Below are positions 50,801 through 59,339 of a stretch of 64,000 nucleotides of DNA, piece by piece. This DNA comes from Morinoia aosen (lineage: Eukaryota > Arthropoda > Malacostraca > Amphipoda > Talitridae). The position numbers and the translations under genes are program-made. Under the pieces are notes generated by a model. It was not told the DNA's origin. It saw only the letters and a list, made by a program, of their open reading frames with translations, and ran no database searches. Each line of letters starts with the position of its first letter. Position 1 is the first letter of the stretch. The stretch covers positions 52,172,859 to 52,236,858 of the forward strand of contig CM059575.1 of assembly GCA_030386875.1 (NCBI GenBank), read 5' to 3'.

Positions 50801-52073
50801 TTGATACTAAGTCGCAAATGAAACTCATTGAACTATCAAATGATGGGGGTATGAAAATAAAGTTCTTTGCCCTTTCATTGACAGGATCCTGGATCTCCTC
50901 AAGAACTGAATATCATGCTCTGGCTGAGAAAACTCTGAAATACATTTTCTCATTCGCCACAACCTACTTATGTGAAAAAGGATTTTCTACATTGACAATA
51001 CGGAAAACCAAGCCCAGAGCACGCCTACAGGTGGAAAACGACATGCGTTTAGCACTCACCAACATCAAGCCCCGCATTGATCAACTGTCTAGTAGCCATC
51101 AAGCCCATCCATCCTATTAAACAAGAAATGTTTGATAGCTTTTGTGTTTAATTCTAGACTTTTTACGAAGGTATTTCACTTTTTGGTTATCTGTGGTGAC
51201 AGTACATACTGTAATAAGTGTAATCGAATATCTAATGTGGCTGTTTCTACCAATTTTACTTTGAATTCAACTTAAAACAAAAAAATTTGAAAATATTTTA
51301 AAATCTCATTTTTATACTTTCTTTGCGTAGAAATATGCAAATAGTAAATTTACTGCATAATAATCCTGTAATGGGTTTCTTGGTATGGTAATAATAACTT
51401 TTTATTGGCTTGGGATCTTCGGATGGGGCTTAAATGTCTGGGGGTCCTTGGCATGGCAAAGTTTGGGAACCTCTGAAGTACAAAACAACGCGCGTACGTA
51501 CGTGTAGTTTTTGGAAAATAATTGGTCTTCGCCCAAAGTTTTTTCGGCGAGCGTTTGCGAGCTGCAATGTCGCGTAGAAACAAATAATTATTATTAACAA
51601 TTTACCGTAAATGGCATGACACGTAATTCATTTTGAACTTCCCATTTTCTCGGTCATTTGAAGTGAGCAGAAGAATTGAGCAGGATACAGACCTCCGTGT
51701 GAAGAACGAAAAGTGCAATTTTAGTTGCTCAAGTGACATTCAGTGGGTTCCGAAGTCATGACTTCACTATATGCTGGCACAATTCCTAGATTGTGCATCA
51801 ATTTAGTCTTCCGCATTCAAGAAGCAGCCAATCCCCTTAGTTTATTTAACTCGTAAACGGTGGTTTAATATGAGTAAATGTTGTATTGAATAGATAATAC
51901 AGAATATTGCACAAAAACATTCGCAAAAACATTTGAACTTGATCATCCATGTAGGGGTAGCAAAATACATTGGTAGATACCAAGATTCTAAAACACTCCA
52001 GTTACATCGACTCTCTATTATAATTTAAAAAAGAACTCACGCCTCGAACACTCCAGTAACCAAGGAGAGGCAT
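21628..52073 (-). CDS. Mu-class glutathione S-transferase, gene B (five coding exons, complete)
   Basis: Predicted cytosolic enzyme that conjugates glutathione to electrophiles. Coding exons on the minus strand: 52041-52073, 34983-35123, 27543-27725, 24813-24908, 21628-21846. Every junction is phase 0 with GT donors and AG acceptors, and they join into 223 residues, the usual mu-class length (about 217-225). The N terminus MPLLGYWSVRG carries the catalytic-type Tyr6 and Trp7. Exon 2 ends LGLDLPN and exon 3 begins LPYYIDD, the mu-class strand 3/4 signature, followed by the glutathione-binding ESSAI and ARKHGL. The C-terminal all-helical domain follows in exons 4 and 5 (YADFLVLEQLDRY, LDAFPSLQAFRKR). 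Introns of 16.9, 7.3, 2.6 and 3.0 kb hold many transposons. An AATAAA lies 55 nt past the stop. The mu class is recognised from family knowledge; splicing is inferred from signals and agreement with paralogs A and C. No disabling change was seen. Confidence 0.86.
21847..24812 (-). other. GST gene B intron 4
   Basis: Collinear with intron 4 of gene A (61871-63360) except for stretches present only in B: about 22757-23014 and about 23050-24640. The extra sequence has no motif I recognise. Confidence 0.6.
24813..24908 (-). CDS. GST gene B exon 4 (32 codons)
   Basis: Minus-strand exon beginning ENAKAAFFADLGNQVKKL and ending GPYVARQK, then a GTATATT donor. I chose the acceptor TTTCTATGCATCACAG because it gives phase 0, has a branch-point-like ACTAAG just upstream, and yields the family's exon length. 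The reading frame stays open further upstream, but that stretch carries a 1-nt and a 3-nt length difference from gene A, as expected for intron. One His (KLVHVV) replaces the Pro seen in gene A. Confidence 0.83.
25444..27119 (+). mobile_element. hAT-family transposon relic in gene B intron 3
   Basis: 1676 bp flanked by ACTGAAGG on both sides (25436-25443 and 27120-27127), the 8-bp duplication of hAT elements. Ends are TAGGGATGG and, inverted, CAGGGTTGTC, followed by runs of AAAAACCC. Gene A lacks it: its sequence there runs straight through GGTGAAGGACTGCTGCACG (about 63966-63984). The plus-strand C-terminal transposase remnant is at about 26270-26715. Confidence 0.83.
26270..26715 (+). pseudogene. 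hAT transposase C-terminal remnant
   Basis: Plus strand reads KDSNIFPKHMFNENITK, a gap with stops, then SSGSIERILSTFGIV-stop-NKLRNRLGSERAQKL and VCRRLTND. The SS.S.ER.FSTFG...K.RNRL pattern is the hAT C-terminal dimerisation region. Stops interrupt it, so it is dead. Confidence 0.78.
27543..27725 (-). CDS. GST gene B exon 3 (61 codons)
   Basis: Minus-strand exon between an ATTCTTCAG acceptor and a GTATAA donor. It begins LPYYIDDNVKLTESSAIIRH and ends LVTLVYNPDY. It holds the cis-proline (LPYY), the glutathione gamma-glutamyl site (ESSAI) and the start of the helical domain. Vertebrate mu genes split this stretch over more than one exon; here it is a single exon. The frame meets a stop two codons after the donor, which supports the splice site. 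Confidence 0.88.
29087..29437 (-). other. Unrecognised ORF in gene B intron 2
   Basis: From an ATG at about 29435 the minus strand is open for about 116 codons: MYPDATRSITQEAALSERPA onward, rich in Lys, Ser, Thr and Pro, ending KMNEHLQNLL-stop. Composition is protein-like (charged, likely disordered) but I recognise no family, signal peptide or membrane segment. The opposite strand also has a 63-codon ORF (29014-29205). It could be a retrocopy, a nested small gene or chance. No clear promoter or poly(A) signal seen. Confidence 0.22.
30128..30355 (+). repeat. Possible tRNA-derived SINE
   Basis: Contains GGGTGCGAATCCAGGC, close to a pol III B box (GGTTCGAATCC), about 35-45 bp after CTCTGGTTACGATCGCGCCC, which could be a decayed A box. 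GC-rich against its surroundings and ending in an AT-rich stretch. No second copy in the window, so the call is tentative. Confidence 0.4.
30405..31830 (+). mobile_element. Non-LTR retrotransposon (Jockey/CR1-type), 5'-truncated
   Basis: Starts inside the reverse transcriptase near motif B (PQGSILGPLMFSIFINDF), then the catalytic FMYADDVRIA (motif C). After a stop and frameshift it continues NLGIWFDKNMSFKSHVEKTC, FFDRIKSM.DEKLRFLAIQ, VLSRIYYCSLVWGD and GELKAKIAYHLASQQ, ending at 31366. The last 450 bp look like a 3' UTR with a TTATTATTA tract at 31753. Two stops and a shift after YADD mean this copy is not functional. The boundary at the 3' end is approximate. Confidence 0.83.
33046..33294 (+). 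mobile_element. Internal LINE fragment nearly identical to 30757-31005
   Basis: About 249 bp matching with only a few differences (GTC/ATC near 33163; TTTGCAG/TTCGCAG at the end). Encodes KNLGIWFDKNMSFKSHVE through LQKCMNFAA. Both ends are abrupt and the piece has neither 5' end nor 3' tail. Confidence 0.85.
33376..33409. repeat. Perfect 14-bp hairpin
   Basis: TTTCTACCATTGTG, 6-nt loop AAAATA, CACAATGGTAGAAA. Confidence 0.8.
34983..35123 (-). CDS. GST gene B exon 2 (47 codons)
   Basis: Minus-strand exon between a TTTTTCAG acceptor and a GTGAG donor. It begins IAEPIRTLLVYTG and ends SEWLDVISTLGLDLPN. This covers helix 1 to the loop before the cis-proline of the thioredoxin-like domain, with the Trp of SEWL and the LDLPN motif that help bind glutathione in mu GSTs. 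Open in one frame, phase 0 at both ends. Confidence 0.88.
36775..36957 (-). mobile_element. Mariner-type element fragment
   Basis: Reverse complement begins CCGGGTGTCCCATAAAAATG after TA and matches 16881-17065 (shared TCCCC, TTAATTATATCTC.GCTTTAAATTAA, GAATTTTGTTTCC, AAGTTTTTGAAAATC). End of the same family. Confidence 0.65.
37803..37882. repeat. Short tandem repeat (TATTGCATATTACAATATAC units)
   Basis: About four imperfect 17-20 bp units built of TATTACAATGTAC / TATTGCATATTACAATATAC words. Confidence 0.6.
38812..39905 (+). mobile_element. RLE-type non-LTR element (R4/Dong-like) 3' part in an AAT microsatellite
   Basis: Flanked on the left by about ten AAT units (38812-38842) and on the right by an AAT tail (39878-39905). 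The ORF from about 38843 to 39580 encodes the C terminus of a restriction-like-endonuclease retrotransposon. 39581-39877 is a GC-richer 3' UTR. Clade assignment is an inference from the CCHC-RLE order and the TAA-repeat target. Confidence 0.72.
38843..39580 (+). CDS. Reverse transcriptase C terminus with CCHC finger and restriction-like endonuclease
   Basis: Open for about 245 codons with no stop, entering from the repeat (GQYPRQTREAKPELTWNWL) to RKVLG-stop. Features in order: W-W-L...ETEG then AAQEQALNTKN; CRMC-8-H-4-C finger (CRMCKTKDETVNHLISEC); LAQREYKRRHDKVAK and HWNLC; then ARRPDIVVVNK...IKIIDVAVP, the PD..D core of a PD-(D/E)XK-type nuclease; ending LLGTAHILRKVLG. In such elements the nuclease nicks the target for reverse transcription. 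The polymerase is missing (5' truncation), but this piece is undamaged, suggesting a recent insertion. Confidence 0.8.
   Translation, partial: GQYPRQTREAKPELTWNWLNRGELKKETEGMILAAQEQALNTKNRAARITHTSNDPKCRMCKTKDETVNHLISECSALAQREYKRRHDKVAKTLHWNLCKTHNFPCADRWYQHEPKTVMENDDIKLLYDVLHQTDRAITARRPDIVVVNKTQKQIKIIDVAVPYDSRIVEKEAEKILKYQDLRVELASTHGCRAEVVPIVIGTLGASTNNLERHLGSIGCDKIHPGLLQKSVLLGTAHILRKVLG
41854..41889 (-). ncRNA. Hammerhead-ribozyme motif (Penelope copy 2, left arm)
   Basis: Reverse-complement copy of the right-arm motif with CTGATGA (41879-41885), the same stem II, and GAAAC; core boxes unmutated. Confidence 0.66.
42219..43080 (+). pseudogene. Penelope-like RT-end plus GIY-YIG endonuclease pseudogene
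   Basis: Readable in several frames; the endonuclease core VYLYKCDCC and YVGS are separated by a TAG, and a second stop follows HSGISH. Related to but clearly diverged from copy 1 (9 kb). Confidence 0.78.
43341..43377 (+). ncRNA. Hammerhead-ribozyme motif, intact core boxes (Penelope copy 2, right arm)
   Basis: CTGATGA (43345-43351), then GGAATC-AGA-GATTCC as a 6-bp stem II with a 3-nt loop, then GAAAC (43368-43372). These are the conserved hammerhead core boxes in the right order and spacing; one unpaired T precedes stem II. Following AAACGTTT is self-complementary and could be a minimal stem III. Penelope-like elements are known to carry hammerhead ribozymes. Self-cleavage here is not shown. 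Confidence 0.68.
43900..44690. other. Unassigned intron sequence with a GC-rich patch
   Basis: 44040-44240 is markedly GC-rich (CTGTCCGGAGGGACCCGTGG). I see no coding frame or known family. Confidence 0.35.
44694..45651 (-). mobile_element. PIF/Harbinger transposon relic
   Basis: Ends AAGCCCGTTTACACTAGGGGC and, inverted, AGGCCCGTCTACACAGGGGC, flanked by TAA on both sides (44691-44693, 45652-45654). Subterminal CAAGCGCTTGACGC-type words repeat at both ends. The minus strand encodes the transposase N-terminal block SIWVKKWLQRSDERSSYTHI and FRELSVENKLDFQNY (about 45290-45450), overlapping another frame that carries DEELWTIILGC. This resembles the start of Harbinger nucleases (VHPW...R...G.F..L...LR..D...F.NY). 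The DDE part is deleted. Confidence 0.8.
45660..48830. other. Intron 1 sequence without recognised gene
   Basis: Repeated AAAATAAAATCTCTTG words lie at 45885-45960; a CpG-richer patch at 46110-46450 has no readable frame. Nothing else supportable. Confidence 0.35.
48833..48910 (+). repeat. hAT-like left end related to the 25.4-27.1 kb element
   Basis: CAGGGTTGGCATAAAAAC followed by runs of AAAACACC, resembling the inverted right end of that hAT (CAGGGTTGTCACATAAAAAAC). The other end was not found. Confidence 0.4.
49942..51475 (+). mobile_element. hAT-family (ZBED/SCAND3-type) transposon relic
   Basis: 1534 bp with terminal repeats CAGTGGTTCCCAAACT and, inverted, CAGAGGTTCCCAAACT, the familiar Charlie/ZBED-type hAT end. 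The 8-bp flanks share only GTAC at the centre. The plus-strand ORF 50818-51120 is the transposase C terminus; the rest is deleted or decayed. Confidence 0.8.
50760..51120 (+). pseudogene. ZBED-type hAT transposase C-terminal remnant
   Basis: Reads WIRSPFAVG.GAHLDTKSQ then MKLIELSNDGGMKIKFFALS, FWIS-like SWISSRTEYHALAEKTLKYI, FSFATTYLCEKGFSTLTIRK, and VENDMRLALTNIKPRIDQL. The order WV.NPF..........LIEL..D, FW......YP.L...A, F.T.Y.CE..FS.L..IK...R..L.VE...R..L....PRI is the C terminus of ZBED5/SCAND3-like hAT proteins. Confidence 0.82.
52041..52073 (-). CDS. GST gene B exon 1 (11 codons, start)
   Basis: Tiny first coding exon reading MPLLGYWSVRG, then a GTGAGT donor. The ATG has G at -3. Glycine-tyrosine-tryptophan followed by R-G is the invariant beginning of mu-class GSTs, and exon 2 continues exactly where family members continue (IAEPIR). 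The pseudogene copy at 16107-16139 aligns base for base over most of its length. The exon is too short to be found as an ORF; it was found by searching for the GYW signature on the minus strand. Confidence 0.85.
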
Positions 52074-52150
52074 GGCTGAATGAGATGTGGATGATAACAC
52101 CCCACAACCGCCTAGATTAACGGACTTGCTCCAACTGTTGCACTTGCGGG

Positions 52151-53459
52151 CAGGGCTGCCAGTTAACTTTTTCCAAAATCCCCAGACTGACCCCTGAAAT
52201 TTCCCCAGATCGTAAAATAAATCCCCAGATATTAGAAGATATAAATATGTAATATATTTATCTTCAATACATTTTAGGTTTAGTTCGCATTTTCGTCATT
52301 AATGTCAGCGTGAAAGCCAAGAGACTTTGATTCTTTCAATCGTTTCAATAGGTCTTGGTATCTTTGAAAGGCGGCTCCACTTAATTCTTGGTCAGTTTTT
52401 AAACTTTTTAGTCGATCCCAAGTAGTACATTTTGCATTATTTCTTGCTAATTTTGCTTGTCAGGGAAGCTGCAGTTTCTGGTTTTAAGGATTTGTTAATT
52501 TTTTATACAGGTAATAAAGTTGAGGAAATACTTTTTTCAACAGATGCAGATGAGAGCGTAGCAAGTGAGATAAGTCATAATATATGAAAGATACCAAAAT
52601 TAGGGTCGCCCAAGTCATCTTTAATTTCCCCTAATGATTTCCAATACCGGGGAATTGTGCATTCCTTACCGATAGGTCAGCTGCAATTAGATGAAAACTT
52701 CTCCACTCGTCGTCTATCTTATTTAACTGAGCTTCATCAACAAGCGGGGGGACACTTGATCATCATCGTTGGGCGCTTTCTATTTGAATTTTTTTTTCAA
52801 CTTTCGATTTGGGAAGTTCACAAGTTTTCTTATGCTTCTCGGACTCCTTGTGTTTCTGTAGGGTAGACTTGTTCGCACTTTTGATCATGATTATGCAACA
52901 TTTACAACCGAGACGGTTTCCATCTTTATCATTCTGTAGCCAGTCTTTGAATTTCAAAAAAAATTTTATTGTTCCACTTTTTAGGTGATTCCATTGTGTT
53001 TAACTAGAAACTGATAATGCAATAAGGACAAAGCAACACCGCTACGTGTAGAGCTATTACTTTAGGCGCACACTATAAGAGACAGCACCTCAGCAATAAC
53101 AAATGAGTGACTGAGCCAGGCCCTCCATGAGGCGCTACTGTGCGCTGCATTCCGATTCCATACAAACATGTATTATTCTACCATGATGCATTCGCGAAGC
53201 TGACTTAGACTCCTCGTGCTGATACTTTGATTAATTTCTAGATTGAATTGTAGAAATTGTAATTGTTTCTGTACCTTTACGTTAAACGCAAATATTATTT
53301 AGGCATTATTTAGGCAATTTCAGTTTTTGCATGAAGAATATTGTAAAAATACCCTAAATTCCCTAGATTCTTAGCCTTATTGTTTCGAATTCCCCAAATC
53401 CCTAGACAATGTCCGAATTCCCAAGATCTGGGGAAAATTCCCAAGGTGTGGCAGCCCTG
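52151..53459 (-). mobile_element. hAT transposon relic immediately upstream of GST gene B
   Basis: 1309 bp with ends CAGGGCTGCCA and its complement TGGCAGCCCTG, flanked by CTTGCGGG on both sides (52143-52150, 53460-53467). Subterminal CCCCAGAT-type words near both ends. The minus strand at 52957-52763 encodes a BED-like zinc finger (WLQNDKDGNRLGCKCC...LQKHKESEKHKK), and further on KCTTWDRLKSLKTDQELSG. It lies 78 bp upstream of the gene B start codon; pseudogene C has no such insertion at the matching place. Confidence 0.84.
52763..52957 (-). pseudogene. BED-type zinc finger of hAT transposase (fragment)
   Basis: W, C-x2-C (CKCC) and H-x5-H (HKESEKH) in the BED-finger arrangement that hAT transposases use to bind their ends. 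The catalytic core is absent. Confidence 0.66.
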
Positions 53460-53467
53460 CTTGCGGG

Positions 53468-53875
53468 TCCGACTTCCATTGTCGACGTTTCACGTAAAAA
53501 GATTTCTTGATGTGGACTGTGGAGTGCATACGAGTTAGTTTTCAAAAATTAGGTTTAAAAATTTAATGATTTGGCCACACTAACAACTTCACAACAAACG
53601 TGAAGTGAAATGAATCAGGAGTTATTTTTAGTGTAAAGTCAATCGGGGATAAATGGAATGCAACTGCAGAAATATTAATGTTGTTATTGGAGTGGGCAGG
53701 TGGATTGAATGTCATGATCAAGTTTACGTTTTCAATATAGAATCATATAAGTACGTAAAGATATTTATCACTCACTGTAACTCTCCTTTGTGCTTGTTTC
53801 ACTGCTCTCTGCACTCACATGGCCTAAGAGGATCAGTAGAGCCTTAAAGTAAAGGAAACGCTAATATAGAAAATG
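53468..53875. other. 5' flank of GST gene B, duplicated at 16.2-16.9 kb
   Basis: Collinear with the 5' flank of copy C: GTCACGATCAAGTTTAC / GTCATGATCAAGTTTAC, CACTGTAACTC, GCTCTCTGC.CTCAC, TGGCCT.AGAGGA, AAAGAAACGCCAATATA. Possible promoter-proximal region of the GST genes; no core promoter motif seen. Confidence 0.6.
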
Positions 53876-56800
53876 TCAAGCATTTGATAAATGCTGGGAA
53901 AGTTAAAATTTGGCCTTATTAGTTCTCATTACCTTTAGAGCTTCTTTTCAAAATTCCAAATTTCATTCCCTCAAGTGCGCTGCTAAGATAAATATATACA
54001 CACGTATAGATGTATTTTTGGAAAATGCACATTTGTTTGTGTGTAGAAAATGAGTGTTTCATTTATAAATAGGGGTCTAAAATTAAGCATGTAAACTTTA
54101 ATTTTGACTCTACATGAACTCAAACGACCTAATCTGACCTAACCGTGTCTTCCTAACTTATTCTAAACTAACCAATTTAAAGGTGTTTGGTTATAACGTA
54201 ATATGGCGCATTTTGACCAGTTGAAGTCACATGTAGCGTCAGCAGGCTGTTTTATAAGTCGGAATTTTTTAATCGCTAGTAACTTATTTTTACTTCGAAC
54301 GAGAGTAGAATAGAGCATTGAAATCCCTTGCTTTACAATTCGTTCTAAAAATTGACGCAAATTCGTCGCACTCTTTTTTAAATTAATTAGTCAAAGGAAA
54401 TGGGGCCCTGAAAAGACCATCATTTTTGCTGCAATATACTGACCAAAAGCCCTCAAGTGATTATTTGGGACAAGGAAACGATATATTTGTGCGTTCTCAC
54501 AAACATAACTACATGTGAGAATAGTGATGCTAAGCATTTATTTGTCTGTGTTTTCCGCGCATTATTTTCTAGCCTCAGGATTCATCCGTAATTACCAAAG
54601 CGGTTCAAGGCATGCGTTAGATTTTCACGACAACTCGGAGTAATGAACACACTACTAAAACTTCTCGACGGTGGATGAAGATAGGAGGAATTATTCAAGA
54701 ATTCGTACGAAGGAGTAGATTAGGTCGGCACATCGATTGTTAATGATCTGTTTACTTGACTGTTAATGATCTAAACTTTACACTTGTAAAAATAAATTAT
54801 TCATACAAGAGTGTTCGTGTATCTTCAGCATGTAACAAAACTAATATCAGGAAACATTTAGATGCTCGTTGAAAACAAACACGTTGCTGAATGAAGTGAA
54901 AAGTTATAATTTTCAGTATTAAATTGTGTAAAATTTGGGTGAGTGTAGTGAGGCGATTCGCCACAAGCATCATTCAGAAAAGTTTGAGTGGTATTATTGT
55001 AGGTGTCTTTTTAGGTAAATTGAACGTAGCTAGATTTACAACAGAAATACTGGTAAATGCGCTGACCTCTAGGGAGAGCATGACGGGTCAAAATTAACTT
55101 AAAATCTGCCTCCCGATGGCACAGCTGTAATGTCAGATAGAGATATGCACTTTCCTTATATTTAACTTGAGTGTGCCCTAGCGGCAAAGTTAGAGATCAC
55201 GTACAAATGAAAGAAAGTGCTGATTTGTTTAAGAAATTTGAATAGAAGTTGAGCGAAGATACTATTAAATCTGGAATGACGGTGAAAATGAGACGTTTCA
55301 AATTTTAGACATAGAGAAACTGGATATACAAGAGACGTGTTGCAAGAAGAAACCCTTAGCTGAGAATAGAACCGAAAAGCGTCGAAAGGTGTCTTACGTT
55401 ACGTGAATTTTGAAGATAGACACAAAAATTTTTGGAAGCGTGATTATACCCCATTATTTTTATGAGGAATAGTAAGCATCGAAGAGCAGACTGAATAAGT
55501 TCAATGGAGATCAAATGTTGTGGAAAATTGTTGCAATGATGAGGTTCCCAGAAGGGAGGAATATGTAAGTGACTTTATCAGATGTTGTTCTCACATCTTT
55601 ACATTTGAGTTCAAAAATTGAGCTCCTGTTTTTGCCTTCTCTCTTGCGGGAGACTGTGTTAACGATTCTGAAAATGCTGTCTTTCTTGTTGCAATGAATG
55701 GCATTAGAAATCCTGAACATGGGATCAAAGGAAATATTACTTATTTAGAAATATATTTAACTCTAAACATAATGCAATATTTGAACCTATTTCCATGAAA
55801 TTGATTCACCACAATTAGTGATAAATTGATCTCAAATTACTAGGGAAACCTGGAAATTTGAGAGAAAAAACATACGTACGAATAATGATGCACAGAGCAT
55901 CAAGTTTTAAACGAGTTTATTATTAAAATCAATTTCGCTGAATCTTCAGGTTCAACAGATTAAGAGATTGCCAAGCAGTCTGTACCAGGCGACTTTAACA
56001 AACATCGTTCATTTTAATTACGGAGAATAGACTTCCATCATCGATAATGGAGTAAAGATATTGAACATGATCAAGAATGGCTTGCCTTGCCAATTTTTTA
56101 CACAGGAAAACACTTTATTTTTGTAAATAGAAGATTTTTATTCGAAGTAAAAGTACATCTTCGCGTAAACAATTTTTTCAAATGATTCACTAAAAATTGG
56201 CAGGACAGAACCTAATCGATAATAGTGAAAATTAGTTTTAACCACATTTTTAAACATGGGAGATTCTTAGACAATTTTCAGACAGTCTGGGAAAATAACT
56301 AAAACAAGAAAACTATTTATTGAATCTGAGAGGATCGAAGATATCAAATAAATTATGCATTCTAGCACCCTAACCGAGAACGAATTTATTGTTTTTGATT
56401 TTTTATGTTGCCTACACAGTCAACATCGGAACCATTAGGTTCTGAAAGAACGAATTTTAATTGTTCGAATTTACTCCGTGTAGGTCAAATTTTCACTTGG
56501 ATCAGAAGCGATATTATCAGCTATGTTTTTTTTATTATTACAAATAGACTGGTTGAAAATATATTCGACGTCTTATTGTCCACGATAAGTTGTATTTTAT
56601 CGACAATAGATTCAATTTTCCTTCCCACATTATTTGTTTCCTTTACGTACAGAAATGAGCAGACGCTATGTTTTTTTTTAAATTAATTTTTTAATCAGTA
56701 AAATTTAGCGGAAAACAACCTTTCCATGTGTTTCTCATACGATTTGTAAAACAAATTATAAATTTATTGTATGATACTCTTGGCATTTTCCCGCCGGAAA

Positions 56801-57290
56801 ATAATATGACATTTTCAGTGTTTATTGTGTCTTAAATAATTCAAGGCGTTTGTTTATCAGTAAAATTGAGCACGTGATGATTGAAAAGTATTGATTCTAA
56901 GCAGTATTTACATTAGCAAGATTTAACTTTGCGCAACCAAGGCTGGTCGTATCAATGTCTCGTTGATTAGAGTATTTAGGATAAAAAGATTTACTTGTAT
57001 ATTACGAAATTTTTTAAACTTATTTTCATTCACACAGCGAGATTGGGAATTGCATACTCATGTCGAGTAGAAATGTTAAAAATATTATTTTGAAAAGGAA
57101 ATAGAGGAAAATGGCCTGAAAAATCAAGAGTGAGTGACAAAATGAAATATGCGTAAGCCTTTAGCGTGTTATGCTTCTCCGCATAACTGTGTACGGAACA
57201 TCGTTAAGAATCTGGATAATCGTTGTTTGGCCAACAACCTTTTCATAAATGATTCTAAAAGACCAAATAATAAGCCTGATTTCTGCGAGA
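53876..57290. other. Intergenic, no recognised gene
   Basis: AT-rich, several short ORFs without family similarity. Confidence 0.4.
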
Positions 57291-57990
57291 AAGCATCACA
57301 AGATACATTCTAGAGCAGTCGACTCGTCAGAGACGACGTTCGGACGCCGAGGAAACAAAGAACGAACAACACGCCAACGGGAGGTACCAAGGACCTCAAT
57401 GGGTGTCTCCTTTTTACTTTAATTCATAATGTTTAACATTGTTTTGTGGGGATTTTTATATAGTAATAAGCGTAAGGTTAATGATGTATATTTTCTATTC
57501 GATAGTAGGGATATATTACGTTCATATTGGTAACCTTGCGAGATCGTTATTTGAAGTTGGCATCTCAAGCGATGCCGAACGCGGGTTGTCTGAGGGAGCG
57601 AACGGCAGTAAGGACGAGGGCACCACCGAGAGCAGTTATACGAGATTATTCACCTTCCTTGGCCCAGATGGGCCGAGGCTTGTCTCTTAAATTAACTACG
57701 TAAAAGTCATCCTAGAACATCTGTGCTCTCATTCGCTTGAAAGTAATTCATATTACGTCTCTCGACTACAGTGCCAATATAACATCAATTGTCGATGTCA
57801 ATCTAGACTGCTAACTGTCGGCCACCGATACAAGATGGCGGATACGACCTGCGGTGCTCAACCCTCATCAACCCTGATCTCCAAATCTCAGATAAGTCTC
57901 CTTCTGAAGTTATGTCGATCTGAGTTTCCCTCTCACGCTTCTGGGTATATTAGGCCGCGAGTGCGTAAATCGTGTACGTTCAAATAGGTT
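57290..57990. other. CpG-richer island of unknown nature
   Basis: Contains GC-rich stretches (57340-57410, 57540-57680) and CAAGATGGCGGATACG at about 57830, which resembles a YY1-type promoter motif. A plus-strand frame is open for 83 codons (57439-57690), including SSDAERGLSEGANGSKDEG, without a known domain. Could be a promoter/5' exon of an unseen gene or part of a retroelement LTR. Confidence 0.25.
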
Positions 57991-59109
57991 GCGTTTATTC
58001 AATGACTAATGTCTCGATATTTCCTTTTGTTCAATAGTGAATTCCTTTAATGTTTCGATGTCTTTAATATCCTTCAGATAGATAGGAAGAGAGGATGTGG
58101 ATGATTTAGAAAGAAAATGATAATGTTTGAAGCCATGAAACACAGCTAAAATGTACGATTAATTTATGGCCTTACGCTCTTAACGCTAACCGAAAATTGA
58201 ATTAAATGTTTATTCAGATAAAATCTGAATTGGTGGCAGTTACCTTGAAATTTACAAGTAGAAAATATATGAAAGTGACAAACAAGCTTAATGTCACGAC
58301 AAATAACATCATGAGAAAAGATAAAATTGAGGAGAATAAAAGAATGACGTGACATCGAAGAGATAAAATAGGGGAGACACGACAGCGTTCCGACCTTTCT
58401 CTATTAATTTTTTCAATGTTGATGAATTTAAAATTTCCAGAATCATTTAAACTCTGAAATAAAGTGTTGAAATAATTTACATCTAGATCAATCTCTGCAA
58501 ACGCATCTTCATGATCAGTTATTGGATTAAATTAAAAGCAGCAAGATATTAATAAGAATAGGTAGGCAAATTGGAGTAATACGGAAAAATGAAATCACAA
58601 ATTGAAACGGTGTTGAAAATTATTTTCAGGATGGTAGGAGCACGAACTTCAGTACAAACTCGGGTCTGAACCAAATTCTAAGCCCAGTAACTTGTACGCA
58701 CACGTTCTATGAGTGGATACATTCGATTACTCTTATTTTGTATTGCATATATCAGGCTTGCTCCTGAGTGAGGGGGAGGCAAGATATTCGTTGGCATGCG
58801 AAGTGGATTTTTTTGCGGCATGCGAAATATATATCTCTAGTTCCCTTTCGCACTGCTTCAGATAGAAAGCAGTGCATTTTTTGTTTTATTCCAGCGCCAT
58901 GCTTCTTTTTAAGCCAGTTTCAAATAAAAGTTAAAATCCTTTGAATTTATATTTTAATTCGGTCTTTCAGAAGCTTTTAAACGAGGGTTTTACACTTTTT
59001 ATTCGCAGACGAATGCAGTAGTTCCCAAGAGAAAACCAAAATACGTTTTTTCTGGCTAACAACTTAATTTAAACAATTCATATACCACAAGAAATACAGC
59101 ATTAGATTT

Positions 59110-59205
59110 ATCCTTAAGTCTATTAGAAGGGACACATTTGAATATAGCTAATTGTGCGCCGGAACAAGTTCAGCGACTTCAAGGGCATCCCATCATCAAG
59201 GTTTA
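59110..59205. repeat. Interspersed repeat shared with 13.84-13.92 kb
   Basis: ACACATTT..AT.TAGCTA, AAGTTCAGCGACTT.AAGGGCATCC..TCATCAA occur at both places in the same orientation. The reverse complement contains TTGATGATGGGATG and GTCGCTGAAC, which may be a decayed Penelope-type end. Confidence 0.5.
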
Positions 59206-59339
59206 ACCAATTGTATTTAACCAATTCATTTACCCTAGTTCCGAACTAGACTGATCAATGAATTGGTGCGCTCGGCAATCGATGCTTAATTTTACAATAA
59301 TAGTTAATATGAGCTAGACGTAAATAGTACATTAAAAAA

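Noticed and set aside
54163-54360. Minus-strand 65-codon ORF near CCTAACC-like words as a gene or telomeric repeat
   Set aside because: No domain, and the CCTAAC words are isolated, not a tandem array.
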